The notes: generated from the letters alone by a model not told the origin. Shown: positions 17,581-27,496, numbered from the stretch's first letter. The stretch: 64,000 nucleotides of DNA from Microbacterium sufflavum (GCF_023091155.1 NZ_JAHWXK010000001.1:2666001-2730000); one strand, 5' to 3'. Made by a program: numbers and translations.

Positions 17581-19086
17581 ATGGCTACTCCTCACCCCCT
17601 CACCACGACCGCCAGCGGCGCCGACATCCGCGTCCGCTTCTGCCCCTCTCCGACGGGGCTGCCGCACGTCGGCATGGTCCGCACGGCTCTGTACAACTGG
17701 GCGTACGCGCGCCACAACGGCGGGAAGATGGTGTTCCGCATCGAGGACACCGACGCCGCGCGGGACAGCGAGGAGAGCTTCCGTCAGCTGGTCGACGCGC
17801 TCACCTGGCTCGAGATCGACTGGGACGAGGGCGTCGAGCTGGGCGGCCCCCACGCGCCGTACCGCCAGTCCGAGCGGCACGACATCTATCGCGGGGTGAT
17901 CGACAAGCTGGTCGCGACGGGCGCGCTCTACGAGAGCTACTCGACGGCGGAGGAGATCGACGCCCGCAACGAGGCCAACGGTCGGGCGAAGCAGCTCGGC
18001 TACGACAACTTCGACCGCGACCTCACGGACGAGCAGAAGGCGGCGTTCCGCGCCGAGGGCCGCCAGCCGGCCCTGCGCCTGCGGGTGCCGGACGAGGACC
18101 TCACGTACGTGGACCTCATCCGCGGCGAGGTCACCTTCCCGGCCGGATCGTTTCCCGACTTCGTGGTCGTGCGGCCGAACGGCGTGCCGCTGTACACCTT
18201 CGTGAACCCGGTCGACGATGCGCTGATGGGTATCACCCACGTGCTGCGCGGCGAGGACCTCATGCCCTCCACCGCCCGTCAGCTGTCGCTCTATGCCGCG
18301 CTGATCGACGCCGGGGTGACGACGTTCGTCCCACGCTTCGCGCACATGCCGCTGGTCCTGGGGGAGACGGGCACGAAGAAGCTCTCCAAGCGCGACCCCC
18401 AGGCCGACCTCTTCCTGCACCGGGAGCGCGGCTTCATCCACGAGGGGCTGCTGAACTACCTGGCGCTGCTGGGCTGGTCGATCGGCCCCGACCGTGACGT
18501 GTTCTCGCTCGACGAGTTCATCGCCGCGTTCGACATCGAGAACGTGAACCCGAATCCGGCCCGCTTCGACCAGAAGAAGGCGGAGTCGATCAATGGCGAC
18601 CACATCCGCATGCTCGACGTGAAGGACTTCGCCGAGCGCTCGGTGCCGTACCTCGCCGCGGCCGGCCTGTTCGACGAGCCGACCCACGAGCAGCTCGTGC
18701 TGGCCTTCCGCGCCGCGCCGCTCGTGCAGGAGCGGGTGCAGCTGCTGGGTGAGGTGCCGGGCATGCTCGGTTTCCTCTTCCGCGACGAGGTGTCATACGA
18801 CGCGGACGCCCTCAAGGGTCTGCCGGCGAACGCCGCGGAGGTGCTCGAGGCCTGCGTCGCCGCGCTCGAGCCCGTGCAGGACTTCACCCCGGAGAAGGTC
18901 CAGGAGGCCCTGTCGACGGCGCTCGTGGACGAGCTCGGGCTCAAGCCCCGCGTGGCCTACGGGCCGCCGCGCGTCGCCATCACCGGGCGCCGCGTCTCGC
19001 CGCCGCTGTTCGAGTCGATGGAGCTGCTCGGCAAGGACGAGTCGCTGCGGCGACTGCGCGCCCTGGCCGCGTTCCTGGCCGACTGA
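17581..19086 (+). CDS. gltX: glutamyl-tRNA synthetase
   Basis: This class I synthetase charges tRNA-Glu. In actinobacteria, which lack glutaminyl-tRNA synthetase, the enzyme generally also mischarges tRNA-Gln for later GatCAB amidation. The 501-residue protein has [11 protein letters not shown] (HIGH-type motif, about 29-32) and KKLSKRD (KMSKS-type, about 266-270). It is followed directly by a tRNA-Gln gene, one of its expected substrates. Confidence 0.97.
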   Translation: MATPHPLTTTASGADIRVRFCPSPTGLPHVGMVRTALYNWAYARHNGGKMVFRIEDTDAARDSEESFRQLVDALTWLEIDWDEGVELGGPHAPYRQSERHDIYRGVIDKLVATGALYESYSTAEEIDARNEANGRAKQLGYDNFDRDLTDEQKAAFRAEGRQPALRLRVPDEDLTYVDLIRGEVTFPAGSFPDFVVVRPNGVPLYTFVNPVDDALMGITHVLRGEDLMPSTARQLSLYAALIDAGVTTFVPRFAHMPLVLGETGTKKLSKRDPQADLFLHRERGFIHEGLLNYLALLGWSIGPDRDVFSLDEFIAAFDIENVNPNPARFDQKKAESINGDHIRMLDVKDFAERSVPYLAAAGLFDEPTHEQLVLAFRAAPLVQERVQLLGEVPGMLGFLFRDEVSYDADALKGLPANAAEVLEACVAALEPVQDFTPEKVQEALSTALVDELGLKPRVAYGPPRVAITGRRVSPPLFESMELLGKDESLRRLRALAAFLAD

Positions 19087-19124
19087 GCCGCGACGCGCCC
19101 GAGCGGCGGCACACGCCGGTGGTT

Positions 19125-19153
19125 TTGGCGATCGGTCGCCGCTCGGGTAAGCT
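19125..19153 (+). promoter_or_regulatory. promoter of tRNA-Gln
   Basis: TTGGCG (19125-19130) and TAAGCT (19148-19153) are separated by 17 nt and lie about 32 nt before the tRNA 5' end. The -35 hexamer is identical to one found upstream of the tRNA-Glu gene. Confidence 0.65.
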
Positions 19154-19185
19154 TGACTCTCGGTGCGAGGCTCCGGTTTCGCCCT

Positions 19186-19257
19186 TGGGGTATGGTGTAA
19201 TTGGCAACACGGCTGATTCTGGTTCAGTTGTTCTTGGTTCGAGTCCAGGTACCCCAG
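19186..19257 (+). tRNA. tRNA-Gln (anticodon CUG)
   Basis: A 72-nt cloverleaf: acceptor TGGGGTA/TACCCCA, D stem GTGT/ACAC, anticodon loop TTCTGGT giving CUG, and T stem CTTGG/CCAGG around TTCGAGT. The discriminator base is G and CCA is not encoded. It lies downstream of gltX with its own promoter and is followed by a strong terminator. Confidence 0.96.
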
Positions 19258-19263
19258 CACTTC

Positions 19264-19307
19264 ACAGAAGCCCGGAAATCCGCAGGAATGCGGCTCCGGG
19301 CTTCTGT
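19264..19307 (+). terminator. terminator of tRNA-Gln
   Basis: A perfect 13-bp stem (19264-19276 with 19295-19307), with an inner CCGCA/TGCGG hairpin in the loop, immediately downstream of the tRNA. Confidence 0.85.
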
Positions 19308-19331
19308 CGTTCTCGGGCGAGGGCGGGCACG

Positions 19332-19691
19332 CTACGGGGTGTTCGCCGGCCGGCCCGTCCGCTCCGCGCGGAGCACCAGGGCGATGGTGGCGAACGCGAT
19401 CGATGCGGCGACGGCGGGGAGATAGGTCAGGATGTCGGGCGTGACCGTCGAGGCGCCCCAGCACACCGCGGCGGCAAGTGCGGACACCAAAAAGGCGAGG
19501 ATGTCGAGGGGACCGCGCTTCCTGACGAAGACGGCGGCCAGGAGCAGCGCCGCGGCGATCAGTGGTGCCCCGGTGGTCAGCACGGCGGCGACGCCGTGGT
19601 GGTTCGCCGCGTTCCAGACCGCGAAGTAGAGCTGCGCTCCGGCGAGGACGGAAGCCGCGACGCGGCGGGTTTCGCGATAGAAGGCGTGCAT
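19332..19691 (-). CDS. small hypothetical membrane protein with four TM segments
   Basis: This 119-residue protein has four hydrophobic helices and short loops, including AQLYFAVWNAANHHG near the first helix and FVRKRG after the second. GAGGAG five bases before the ATG is a good ribosome binding site. It lies alone between tRNA-Gln and another membrane protein gene. The function is unknown. Confidence 0.7.
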   Translation of the reverse strand: MHAFYRETRRVAASVLAGAQLYFAVWNAANHHGVAAVLTTGAPLIAAALLLAAVFVRKRGPLDILAFLVSALAAAVCWGASTVTPDILTYLPAVAASIAFATIALVLRAERTGRPANTP

Positions 19692-19805
19692 CAGTGCTCC
19701 TCAGTGACCCGGGAGCATGGGCCGCTCCCGACGGAGTGAGGGTACGTCAGATCTGTCGGGGTGTCCGCATATGAGGACGCCAACGCGACCGAACCGTGCT
19801 CCCCG

Positions 19806-20645
19806 CTACTCGCACTCCCCGAGGAAGCCCAGGTAGCAGACGGCCTCGTGGGTCACGGCGGGCTCGTAGTCGTCGTTGGATACCTGGCGGGTCGCGGTCT
19901 CCGGCGTGCGGGTGAGGTGTCCGAAGTCGCCCAGGGAGGCGACGTACGTGCCGTCGACATCCTCCGCGATCATCCGGTCGATCTCGGCGCGGTGCTGTGC
20001 GCACAGGTCGGCCGCGGTCGGCACCAGTTCCACGCCGGCGCACGCCCCCGCGTACTGGGCCTCCATCGCGGCGATGCAGTCGGTCCAGTCCTGGTCGACG
20101 TAGCACGGGCTCACCCCGTCGTCGGCGACGAGGTAGGCGCCGGTCTCGTACTCCTCGCTGTGGAATGTCTCGGGCTTCTCCGGCACGTCGACCTTGGTCC
20201 AGTGGCGCGCCGTGACCACGGCGTAGACCGTGACGATCGCGGCGATGAGCAGCAGGGCGCCGACGATCGACAGCGCGATCCAGAGCCCCGCACGACTCTT
20301 GCGGCCGGTGCCGTCGGCGGGCGGGGCGTTCGGGTCGAGCGGCGGGGTGGCGAACGGAGCGGCGCCGGTCGCGTACGCCTCGGTGGTCGCGCCGTACGCC
20401 GCGGGGTACGCGGTCGGCGCGGACGTGGGGAGGTCGTGGCCGCCCAGGGGCATCGTCGCGGCGACGGTCGCGGCGGGCGGCGTGGCCTGGCCGCTGACGG
20501 TGAGCCAGTAGTCGTACCAGCTGCGGCTCGCCTGGTCGTCGGCCTGCACGCGCTGGGCCTCGGCGGCGGTCAGCGGGAGGCCGAGGGCCTGCAGCCCCTC
20601 GTCGCTCAGCAGGGACGATCGGAACTCCTCGTATGACAGCGGCAT
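19806..20645 (-). CDS. hypothetical membrane-anchored protein with Cys-rich outer domain
   Basis: The 279-residue protein has a soluble N-terminal part of about 50 residues (MPLSYEEFRSSLLSDEGL...), a Pro/Ala-rich linker, one membrane helix (about 110-135) and an outer domain with at least six cysteines (CYVDQDWTDC, GACAG, LCAQH, AVCYLGFLGEC) that probably form disulfides. TATTCT ends 6 nt before the ATG on this strand, so it is probably leaderless. A longer in-frame start exists at 20834 but runs through the divergent gene's start region. No known family is recognised. Confidence 0.7.
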   Translation of the reverse strand: MPLSYEEFRSSLLSDEGLQALGLPLTAAEAQRVQADDQASRSWYDYWLTVSGQATPPAATVAATMPLGGHDLPTSAPTAYPAAYGATTEAYATGAAPFATPPLDPNAPPADGTGRKSRAGLWIALSIVGALLLIAAIVTVYAVVTARHWTKVDVPEKPETFHSEEYETGAYLVADDGVSPCYVDQDWTDCIAAMEAQYAGACAGVELVPTAADLCAQHRAEIDRMIAEDVDGTYVASLGDFGHLTRTPETATRQVSNDDYEPAVTHEAVCYLGFLGECE

Positions 20646-20730
20646 GGTCGCAGAATATCGGTTCGGCGCCGGATCGGCAGGCCGCGCGGCCGATGTCGGA
20701 AGACCCTGGAACACTACCGAGGTGATCGGA

Positions 20731-22002
20731 ATGAGCTCCTTCTGGAAAGCGCTGCCCACCGAAGGGCGCTGGCTGCTGTCCACCGTCGCCATCCAGACGC
20801 TCGGGCGGGGCATGACGTTGCCGTTCACGATCATCTACCTGCACGAGGTCCGCGGGTTCGACCTGGGGCTCTCGGGTGCGCTGATGAGCCTGATCGCCAT
20901 CACCGGGCTCGTCGTGACCGGTCCGGGAGGCACGCTCATCGATCGCTTCGGTGCCCGCCGCGTGCTGATCACGGGGCTGCTGGCGATGATCGCGGGGTGC
21001 ACGCTCTTGGCGTACGCGACGCACCCTGCCGTGGCCACCGTGGCCGTCGTGCTGATCGGCGTGAACTTCGGCGTCTCCTGGCCGGGGTTCAACGCCCTGA
21101 TCGCCTCGGTGGTCGAGGGTGAGCTCCGCCAGCAGTACTTCGGCGTGAACTTCGCGCTGGTGAACCTGGGCATCGGCGTCGGCGGCATCGTCGGCGGCTT
21201 CTTCGTGAACGTCGACGATCCCGCGACCTTCACCACGATCTTCCTCATCGACGCGGCGACCAGTCTCATCCCGCTCGCGCTGCTCCTCGGGCCGCTGCGA
21301 CGTGTGCGCACGCAGCCCGACCACGACCCGGCCGACGAGACGGCGGGTGGCTACCGCGAGATCGTGCGCCGGCCCGCGGTGCTGTGGCTGACGCTGCTCA
21401 CCTTCCTCTCCGTCTTCATCGGCTACGGACAGCTGGAGGCCGGCTTCCCGGCGTTCGCGCGACAGGTGGCAGAGGTGTCGACACAGGTGGTCGGCGTCTC
21501 CTTCGCCGTGAACACCGCGGTGATCGTGCTGCTGCAGTTCGCGGTGCTCCGGCTGATCTCCGGCAAGCGTCGCACGCGGGTGATGCAGGTGATGGCGCTC
21601 ATCTGGGCCCTGTCCTGGGTCGCGCTCGGAGCTGCGGGGCTGCTGCCCGACTCGCTCGCGGCCGCGATCGGGGTGATCGCGTTCATGGGGGTGTTCGCAT
21701 TCGGGGAGACGATGCTGCAGCCGACGGTGCCCGCGATCTACAACGACCTCGCCACCGACCGCACCCGGGGCCGCTACAACGCGATCAACTCGGCGGCGTT
21801 CCAGGGTGGAGCGATCACCGGGCCGTTGGTGGCCGGTCTGCTGCTCGGCGCGGGGGCGCAGGGCTGGTTCATCGGCGTGATGGTGGCCGGAAGTCTGGCG
21901 GTGGGCGTGCTGGCTCTCGTGCTCGAGCGCGTGGTGCCTTCGGAGGCGAACGGCGTCCCCCTCCATCGAACGGAGGAGGTCGCGGGCGAGGCCGCGGTCT
22001 AG
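20731..22002 (+). CDS. MFS transporter, DHA1-like
   Basis: The 423-residue, 12-helix protein has the motif-A equivalent GGTLIDRFGARRVLI (about residues 70-84), a long central loop, and ISGKRRTRVM in the second half. It resembles bacterial multidrug or metabolite exporters. The ATG at 20731 is chosen as the first start after the divergent leaderless promoter; an in-frame GTG lies 9 nt upstream. The following membrane protein starts 10 nt after the stop with its own -10. Confidence 0.85.
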   Translation: MSSFWKALPTEGRWLLSTVAIQTLGRGMTLPFTIIYLHEVRGFDLGLSGALMSLIAITGLVVTGPGGTLIDRFGARRVLITGLLAMIAGCTLLAYATHPAVATVAVVLIGVNFGVSWPGFNALIASVVEGELRQQYFGVNFALVNLGIGVGGIVGGFFVNVDDPATFTTIFLIDAATSLIPLALLLGPLRRVRTQPDHDPADETAGGYREIVRRPAVLWLTLLTFLSVFIGYGQLEAGFPAFARQVAEVSTQVVGVSFAVNTAVIVLLQFAVLRLISGKRRTRVMQVMALIWALSWVALGAAGLLPDSLAAAIGVIAFMGVFAFGETMLQPTVPAIYNDLATDRTRGRYNAINSAAFQGGAITGPLVAGLLLGAGAQGWFIGVMVAGSLAVGVLALVLERVVPSEANGVPLHRTEEVAGEAAV

Positions 22003-22012
22003 GCTCCGGAGC

Positions 22013-22519
22013 ATGGCACTCGAATCGCTCTTCCTCCGCCTCGATCGGATCGCCGGCGGGCGGCAGGCCGGCGTCGCGATCAGCGAGGCCGGACGCACGC
22101 ATCCGAAGACCGTGCGCGCCTTCACCTGGATTCTCTGGCTGCTGGTCGCGGAACTGGTGCTCGGGGTCGGCGCCGTCGTCGTCGCGCTGATCCTCGCCGT
22201 CGACGGCGAGAGGGTGCCGTTCGCCGTGTGGATGCGCACGCTCATCGTGCTGGCGATGACGGCGACCCTGTTCTACTTCGCCTGGCGGGCCCGTCGTGGT
22301 TGGCGCTGGGCCTACCAGCGCCTGCGCCTCTTCGCGCAAATCTTCCCGGTCATCACGCTCGTCATGGCCGCCATCCCCGGGCTGTACCCGGTGTGGATGG
22401 TGACCGAGCAGATCGTGTTCAGCCTCATCATGATCGGCATCGCCGACTTCCTCACCAGCGACCACATGCGATCCGTCTTCGCGAAGGATCCGCAAGCGGA
22501 TAGCACCTCGGCCGGGTGA
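22013..22519 (+). CDS. hypothetical membrane protein with four TM segments
   Basis: This 168-residue protein has hydrophobic helices at about 41-62, 73-93, 108-124 and 128-148, and a polar C-terminal tail. TAGGCT ends 7 nt before the ATG and overlaps the preceding stop codon, so it can be transcribed separately as a leaderless mRNA. No domain is recognised. Confidence 0.7.
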   Translation: MALESLFLRLDRIAGGRQAGVAISEAGRTHPKTVRAFTWILWLLVAELVLGVGAVVVALILAVDGERVPFAVWMRTLIVLAMTATLFYFAWRARRGWRWAYQRLRLFAQIFPVITLVMAAIPGLYPVWMVTEQIVFSLIMIGIADFLTSDHMRSVFAKDPQADSTSAG

Positions 22520-22597
22520 CGCGCCACTCCCTTTTCGTCCGGTCGCACCCGAGGCAGGCTTCAGGGGACCGGAACGACGACGGCGGGAGGAGCAGGG

Positions 22598-23632
22598 ATG
22601 GCGCGGCTGATCAGGGTGGTGCCGGGCGTCGACCCGGGGTTCCGTCGACAGCGGTCGGGTTCCGGGTTCCGCTACGTCGACCCGACCGGCGCACCGGCGC
22701 CCGAGGCTGACCGGGAGCGCATCAACGACCTGGTCATCCCGCCCGCGTGGCGCGACGTGTGGATCGCGGCCGACCCGCTCGCGCATATCCAGGCCGTCGG
22801 CATCGACCAGGCCGACCGCAAGCAGTACCTCTACCACCCGCTGTGGCGCGTCTCCCGCGACCGCCGGAAGTTCGTGCGCGCCCTCGATCTGGCCTCCGCG
22901 CTCCCGAGCGCGAGGGCGCAGGTGACCAGGGCGCTGCGCGAAGAGGGGCAGACCAAGGACAGGGCCCTCGCGATCGCGTTCCGACTGCTCGACGACGCGG
23001 CCCTGCGCATCGGATCCGAGCGGTACCTCGCGCGTCACGGCAGCCGTGGACTGACCACGCTGAGGCGCCGCGACGTGCGCCTCAGCGGCCGCGACGTCGC
23101 ACTGTCGTTCCCCGCCAAGAGCGGTCGCACCGCCTCGATCGAGATCACCGACGAGGCCCTCGCGGAGGCGCTCACGGACTTCGCGGCGGGAGCCTCGAAT
23201 GCGTTCCTGCTCGCGTACCGCAAGGGGAGGAGGCGTGTGAAGATCACCCCCGCGGAGGTGAACGCGTACCTCAAGGACGTGTTGGGGGCGAGCTTCACGG
23301 CGAAGGACTTCCGCACGCTGCACGGCACGATCATCGCCGCCGACGCCCTCGCCCGCATCGGGGCCCTCGACCGCAAGGGTCAGCGCGCTCAGGCCGAGCG
23401 GCTGGCCGTGCAGGCCGCCGCGACCGCGCTCGGGAACACGACCGCCGTCGCCCGCAACAGTTACATCGACCCGCGGGTGTTCCGGCAGTACGCTCGCGGA
23501 CGCACCCTCGACCTCGACGTGACCCCCGAGACCGCGATCCGTCGCCTCCTCGGCGGTCCCGAGACCTCCCGCAAGATCAACCGGCGAGGGACGAGCAGAG
23601 GGCGGCGATCAGCAGCGGCACGAGCCGCGTGA
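22598..23632 (+). CDS. DNA topoisomerase IB (poxvirus-type)
   Basis: The 344-residue protein is a bacterial type IB topoisomerase, which relaxes supercoils through a 3'-phosphotyrosine intermediate without ATP. Expected active-site groups are visible: Arg in LRIGSERY (Arg137), Lys in the YRKGRRRVK region, Arg239/His242 in KDFRTLHGT, and nucleophile Tyr289 in ARNSYIDPRV. The N-terminal domain and length fit the bacterial family. GGGAGGAGCAGGG precedes the ATG. Confidence 0.92.
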   Translation: MARLIRVVPGVDPGFRRQRSGSGFRYVDPTGAPAPEADRERINDLVIPPAWRDVWIAADPLAHIQAVGIDQADRKQYLYHPLWRVSRDRRKFVRALDLASALPSARAQVTRALREEGQTKDRALAIAFRLLDDAALRIGSERYLARHGSRGLTTLRRRDVRLSGRDVALSFPAKSGRTASIEITDEALAEALTDFAAGASNAFLLAYRKGRRRVKITPAEVNAYLKDVLGASFTAKDFRTLHGTIIAADALARIGALDRKGQRAQAERLAVQAAATALGNTTAVARNSYIDPRVFRQYARGRTLDLDVTPETAIRRLLGGPETSRKINRRGTSRGRRSAAARAA

Positions 23633-23838
23633 GCACGGCCGCGACCACCGGCCAGCACTGCGCGCGCGTCTTGACGCCGCGTACCGCGGCCGGGACCCGG
23701 TCGCGCGGCGACGAGGCCGTCGCGTCGGCCCGGCAGGCCGCGTCCCGGGGGCTCTCCGCGGAACCGGGGGCATCGGCTCGTCCAGGTCTGAACCTCGCCG
23801 ACGCCGTGCGAACGGCTCCAGGATGCCAGGATGGAAGG

Positions 23839-26322
23839 ATGGACACCGCCAACCTGACCCGCGAGGAGACCGCCGCGCGATCCGCGGCCGTCACCCTCCA
23901 CCGCATCCGCGTCGAGCTCGACCTGACCGGAGCGCCGGAGCGGGCCCGCACCGGATTCCCCACCGCGACCACGCTGGAGTTCGACGCGACGACCGACGCG
24001 ACCTGGCTCGACTTCATCGGCGAGGAGGTGCGCCGCGTCGAGGTGAACGGCGAGGAGCGCGAGGTCGACTACGACGGAGCACGGATCGCGATCACCGGTC
24101 TGGCACCGTCCAACGTGGTGCGGGTCGAGGCGGTCGGCGCTTACAGCCGCTCGGGGGAGGGGCTGCACCGCTTCCACGACCCCGCCGACGACCGCACCTA
24201 CCTGTACACGCAGTACGAGCCGGCGGACGCCCGCCGCGTGATGGCGTGCTTCGAGCAGCCCGACCTCAAGGCCGAGTACACCTTCGTGGTCGATGCGCCG
24301 TCGGGGTGGGAAGTGCTGTCCAACCAGTCGCCCGCCCATGTGGACCTCGGCGTGGGCGTGCAGCGCGTGGAGTTCGCCCCTACGCTGCCGATCTCCAGCT
24401 ACATCACCGCGGTGGCCGCGGGACCGTACACCCGCGTGGACGGGGAGTGGACGCGCGACGAGCAGCGCATCGCCCTCGGACTGTTCGTGCGACGCTCGCT
24501 GGCCGAGCACCTCGAGTCGGACGAGATCCTGGAGGTCACGCGGCAGGGGCTCGACTTCTTCACCGAGGCCTTCGCCTATCCGTACCCCTGGGGCAAGTAC
24601 GACCAGCTCTTCGTACCCGAGTACAACCTCGGCGCGATGGAGAACCCCGGGCTGGTGACCTTCACCGAGTCCTACCTCTCGCGCGGTGCCGCCACCGACG
24701 CACAGCGGGCGGCCAGGGCCAACACGATCCTGCACGAGATGGCTCACATGTGGTTCGGCGACCTCGTGACCATGACCTGGTGGGACGACCTGTGGCTCAA
24801 GGAGTCGTTCGCCGACTACATGGGCTCGCACGCGTCCGCGGTGGCGACGCGCTTCCACGACGCCTGGGTCACGTTCGCGATGCGGCGCAAGTCGTGGGCC
24901 TATCAGCAGGATCAGCTGCCGACGACGCACCCAATCGTGGCCGACATCCCCGATCTCGAGGCGGCGAAGCTCAACTTCGACGGCATCACGTACGCCAAGG
25001 GTGCCTCGGTGCTGAAGCAGCTGGTCGCCTACGTCGGCGACGAGGCGTTCTTCGAGGGCGCGCGACGCTACTTCGCGGCGAACGCCTTCGGCAACACCAC
25101 GCTCGACGACTTCCTCGTGGTGCTGAGCGAGGCGTCCGGGCGCGACATGAGCGACTGGGCGGCGGCGTGGTTGCAGACCACCGGGGTCTCGACGCTGTGG
25201 ATCGAGGCGGACGACGACGGCCGCCGCACCCTCGTGCAGAGCGGGACCCGTCCGCATCGGCTCCGCATCGGCTTCTACGACCGGGTCGACGGTCGGATCG
25301 TCCGCCGCGAGCAGCGGGAGCTCGACCTTCCCGGCGAGCGGGTCGAGCTCGACGTCCCCGAAGCGGACCTCGTGCTCCTGAACGACGACGACCTCACCTA
25401 CGCGAAGGCGAGAATGGACGACCGCTCGCTGGCGACCGCGGAGGAGTCGCTCTCGGCCATCGAGGACCCCCTGGCGCGGGCGCTCGTGTGGTCGTCGCTG
25501 TGGAACGCGACCCGCGACGGTGAGCTCGATGCGGGACGCTTCCTGCGCATCGCCCGTGCTCACGCCCCGGCCGAGCCGAACGGCGGACTGTTGGGGGCGG
25601 CGATCCAGAACGCCGCGTTCACCGTGCGCCACTTCGTGGCCGACGAACGCCGGGTCGAGGAGCAGCGCGCCTGGACGGAGGCCGCCTGGTCGGCGCTGCA
25701 GGCCGCGGAGGCGGGAAGTGACGCGCAGCTGTCGTGGGCGCGAGCGCTGGCGACGGCCTCGGCGTTCGACGATGTGCACCACGCCGACCTGCGCGACATG
25801 CTCGACGGCCGGGGTCCGGACGGTCTCGTGATCGATCCCGACCTGCGGTGGCAGCTGCTGACCGCGCTCGTCACCACCGGACACGCCGACGGTGCCGACA
25901 TCGCGGCGGAGGAGGAGCGGGACGACACCGGCGACGGACGCACGGCCGCCCGCCGTGCCCGCGCGTCGCGCCCGGAGGCGCCCGTGCGCGCCGCGGCCTG
26001 GGCGGCTGCCTGGGATGACCGCTCGCTGACGAACGACCACCTGGACGCCGAGATCGCCGGGTTCCGCGCGGGCGGCCGTCGCGACCTGATCTCCGATTTC
26101 GACGCGGAGTACTTCTCCCGCATCCGCGACGCGTGGAGCGAGCGGAGCATCGAGCTGGCGCAGCGCCTGGTGATCGGGCTGTTCCCGGCCGGTGACACGC
26201 TCGACCCCGTCGACGCGTGGCTCGATGCGAACGCGGACGCCCCGGCGGCGCTGCGTCGCCTCGTGGTGGAGCAGCGCGACCACCTGGCGCGGGATCTCCG
26301 GGTCCGCGCCGGCCAGGCCTAG
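23839..26322 (+). CDS. pepN: aminopeptidase N (M1 family zinc metallopeptidase)
   Basis: This 827-residue cytoplasmic exopeptidase removes N-terminal residues from peptides. The GAMEN substrate motif is at 265-269, and HEMAH (299-303) plus Glu322 (KESFADY) bind zinc. The C-terminal ERAP1-like helical domain fills the second half. Start 23839 follows a GGAAGG sequence. The stop codon shares a CTAG with the stop of the convergent GNAT gene. About 200 nt without a gene precede it. Confidence 0.96.
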   Translation: MDTANLTREETAARSAAVTLHRIRVELDLTGAPERARTGFPTATTLEFDATTDATWLDFIGEEVRRVEVNGEEREVDYDGARIAITGLAPSNVVRVEAVGAYSRSGEGLHRFHDPADDRTYLYTQYEPADARRVMACFEQPDLKAEYTFVVDAPSGWEVLSNQSPAHVDLGVGVQRVEFAPTLPISSYITAVAAGPYTRVDGEWTRDEQRIALGLFVRRSLAEHLESDEILEVTRQGLDFFTEAFAYPYPWGKYDQLFVPEYNLGAMENPGLVTFTESYLSRGAATDAQRAARANTILHEMAHMWFGDLVTMTWWDDLWLKESFADYMGSHASAVATRFHDAWVTFAMRRKSWAYQQDQLPTTHPIVADIPDLEAAKLNFDGITYAKGASVLKQLVAYVGDEAFFEGARRYFAANAFGNTTLDDFLVVLSEASGRDMSDWAAAWLQTTGVSTLWIEADDDGRRTLVQSGTRPHRLRIGFYDRVDGRIVRREQRELDLPGERVELDVPEADLVLLNDDDLTYAKARMDDRSLATAEESLSAIEDPLARALVWSSLWNATRDGELDAGRFLRIARAHAPAEPNGGLLGAAIQNAAFTVRHFVADERRVEEQRAWTEAAWSALQAAEAGSDAQLSWARALATASAFDDVHHADLRDMLDGRGPDGLVIDPDLRWQLLTALVTTGHADGADIAAEEERDDTGDGRTAARRARASRPEAPVRAAAWAAAWDDRSLTNDHLDAEIAGFRAGGRRDLISDFDAEYFSRIRDAWSERSIELAQRLVIGLFPAGDTLDPVDAWLDANADAPAALRRLVVEQRDHLARDLRVRAGQA

Positions 26323-26861
26323 ATCGGCTCGACGCTCATCCCCATGACCGTGCGCACGATCCACGGGTGCGCTCGGTCGTCGTCGATGTGGCGCATGCCG
26401 AGCTTCTCGGCGACCCGGCGGGACGCGGTGTTGTCGGGGTGAATGATCGCGGTCAGCAGCGTCGGCGCGAGCTCGCGCCCGACGAGCTCGACGCAGGCGC
26501 GTGCGGCCTCCGTGGCGTAGCCGCGCCCCTGGAGCTCCGCGCGCACGTGGTAGCCGACCTCGAGCACGGGTTGCCCGTTCGACGACTGCCACGTGAGACC
26601 GCAGTCACCAACGAACGCGCCGTCGTGGGTCTCCAGGGTCCACAGGCCGTGCCCGTCCTGCGCGTAGCGCTCGCGCATGCGGACGATCCACGCGGCGCTC
26701 TCGGCGCGGGTCTTCGGCGCGGGATAGTAGGTCATCACCGCGGGGTCGCCGAGGAGCGCGGCGAGGTCGTCGAGGTCGTCGTCGATCATCTCGCGGAACA
26801 CGAGCCGCTCCGTGGGGCGGGGCAGGAGCCGTCGCGGGGCCGACCGCGGTGGGGTGCTCAC
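26319..26861 (-). CDS. GNAT family N-acetyltransferase (RimJ/RimL-like)
   Basis: The 180-residue GNAT protein has the RimJ-type opening TERLVFREMIDDDL, the acetyl-CoA loop VRAELQGRGYATEA (about 115-128) and IIHPDNTASRRVAEKLGM. Members acetylate N-terminal amines of proteins or small amines. The GTG start overlaps the preceding MBL stop (GTGA), so the two are coupled. It is tail-to-tail with pepN. The substrate is unknown. Confidence 0.85.
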   Translation of the reverse strand: MSTPPRSAPRRLLPRPTERLVFREMIDDDLDDLAALLGDPAVMTYYPAPKTRAESAAWIVRMRERYAQDGHGLWTLETHDGAFVGDCGLTWQSSNGQPVLEVGYHVRAELQGRGYATEAARACVELVGRELAPTLLTAIIHPDNTASRRVAEKLGMRHIDDDRAHPWIVRTVMGMSVEPI

Positions 26862-27496
26862 AGGTCGAGCGTGTCGCCGGGGTCGAGCACGAAGAACTCG
26901 CCGCCGTTCTGTTCCGTCGCCCACTGCAGCCGCTGCCGGTGCATGTTCCTGCCGATCACGGACAGCGTCATGTCGTGCGTGCCGAACGCCCGGCGCGGCT
27001 TGACGGCGAGCACGTAGTCCATCGCCTCGCCGATCTTGAGCCACGGGCCGCCGAGCGGTGCGGCCAGGGTCTGCACGTCCACGCCCTCGGGCACCGCGTA
27101 CGAGTCGCCGGGGTAGTAGAGCTCGTCGTTCACGAGCACGCCGACGTTGTCGATGGTCGGGATCGAGGAGTGGATCACGGCGTGGGTGCCGCCGAAGAAA
27201 CGCAGTGTGAACGGTCCGACCTCGATCGTGTCGCCGGGCGAGACCACCGTGATGTCGTAGCCGTCTGCCGCCCGGGCGACCCCTTCCGGGCCGTAGACGG
27301 GGGTGCCGGGCGCGGCACGGAGGATCCGATCCAGCTGCTCCGGCGTCCAGTGGTCGGGGTGCTCGTGGGTCAGCACGACCCCCACGAGTCCGCTGAGGTC
27401 GTCGGGCGGCGTGGTGAAGGAGCCGGGATCGATCAGGAGGGTCTGACCGTTGAGGTCGAGACGGAGGGCGGCATGTTCGAACTTGGAGACGCGCAT
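26858..27496 (-). CDS. MBL-fold metallo-hydrolase (UlaG-like)
   Basis: The 212-residue protein has the metallo-beta-lactamase fold with HEHPDHW (about 56-62), further ligand candidates in GGTHAVIH and YYPGDSY, and a late His in GTHDM. UlaG-like members hydrolyse lactones or phosphoesters. I start at the ATG at 27496 (MRVSKFEHAALR), which fits family N-termini; an in-frame start at 27535 is possible. It is coupled to the downstream GNAT gene. Confidence 0.82.
   Translation of the reverse strand: MRVSKFEHAALRLDLNGQTLLIDPGSFTTPPDDLSGLVGVVLTHEHPDHWTPEQLDRILRAAPGTPVYGPEGVARAADGYDITVVSPGDTIEVGPFTLRFFGGTHAVIHSSIPTIDNVGVLVNDELYYPGDSYAVPEGVDVQTLAAPLGGPWLKIGEAMDYVLAVKPRRAFGTHDMTLSVIGRNMHRQRLQWATEQNGGEFFVLDPGDTLDL

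Noticed and set aside
23461..26592. Open frame of about 1040 codons antisense to pepN
   Set aside because: It is purely a by-product of codon bias in pepN, whose zinc motifs and domains are intact on the plus strand.
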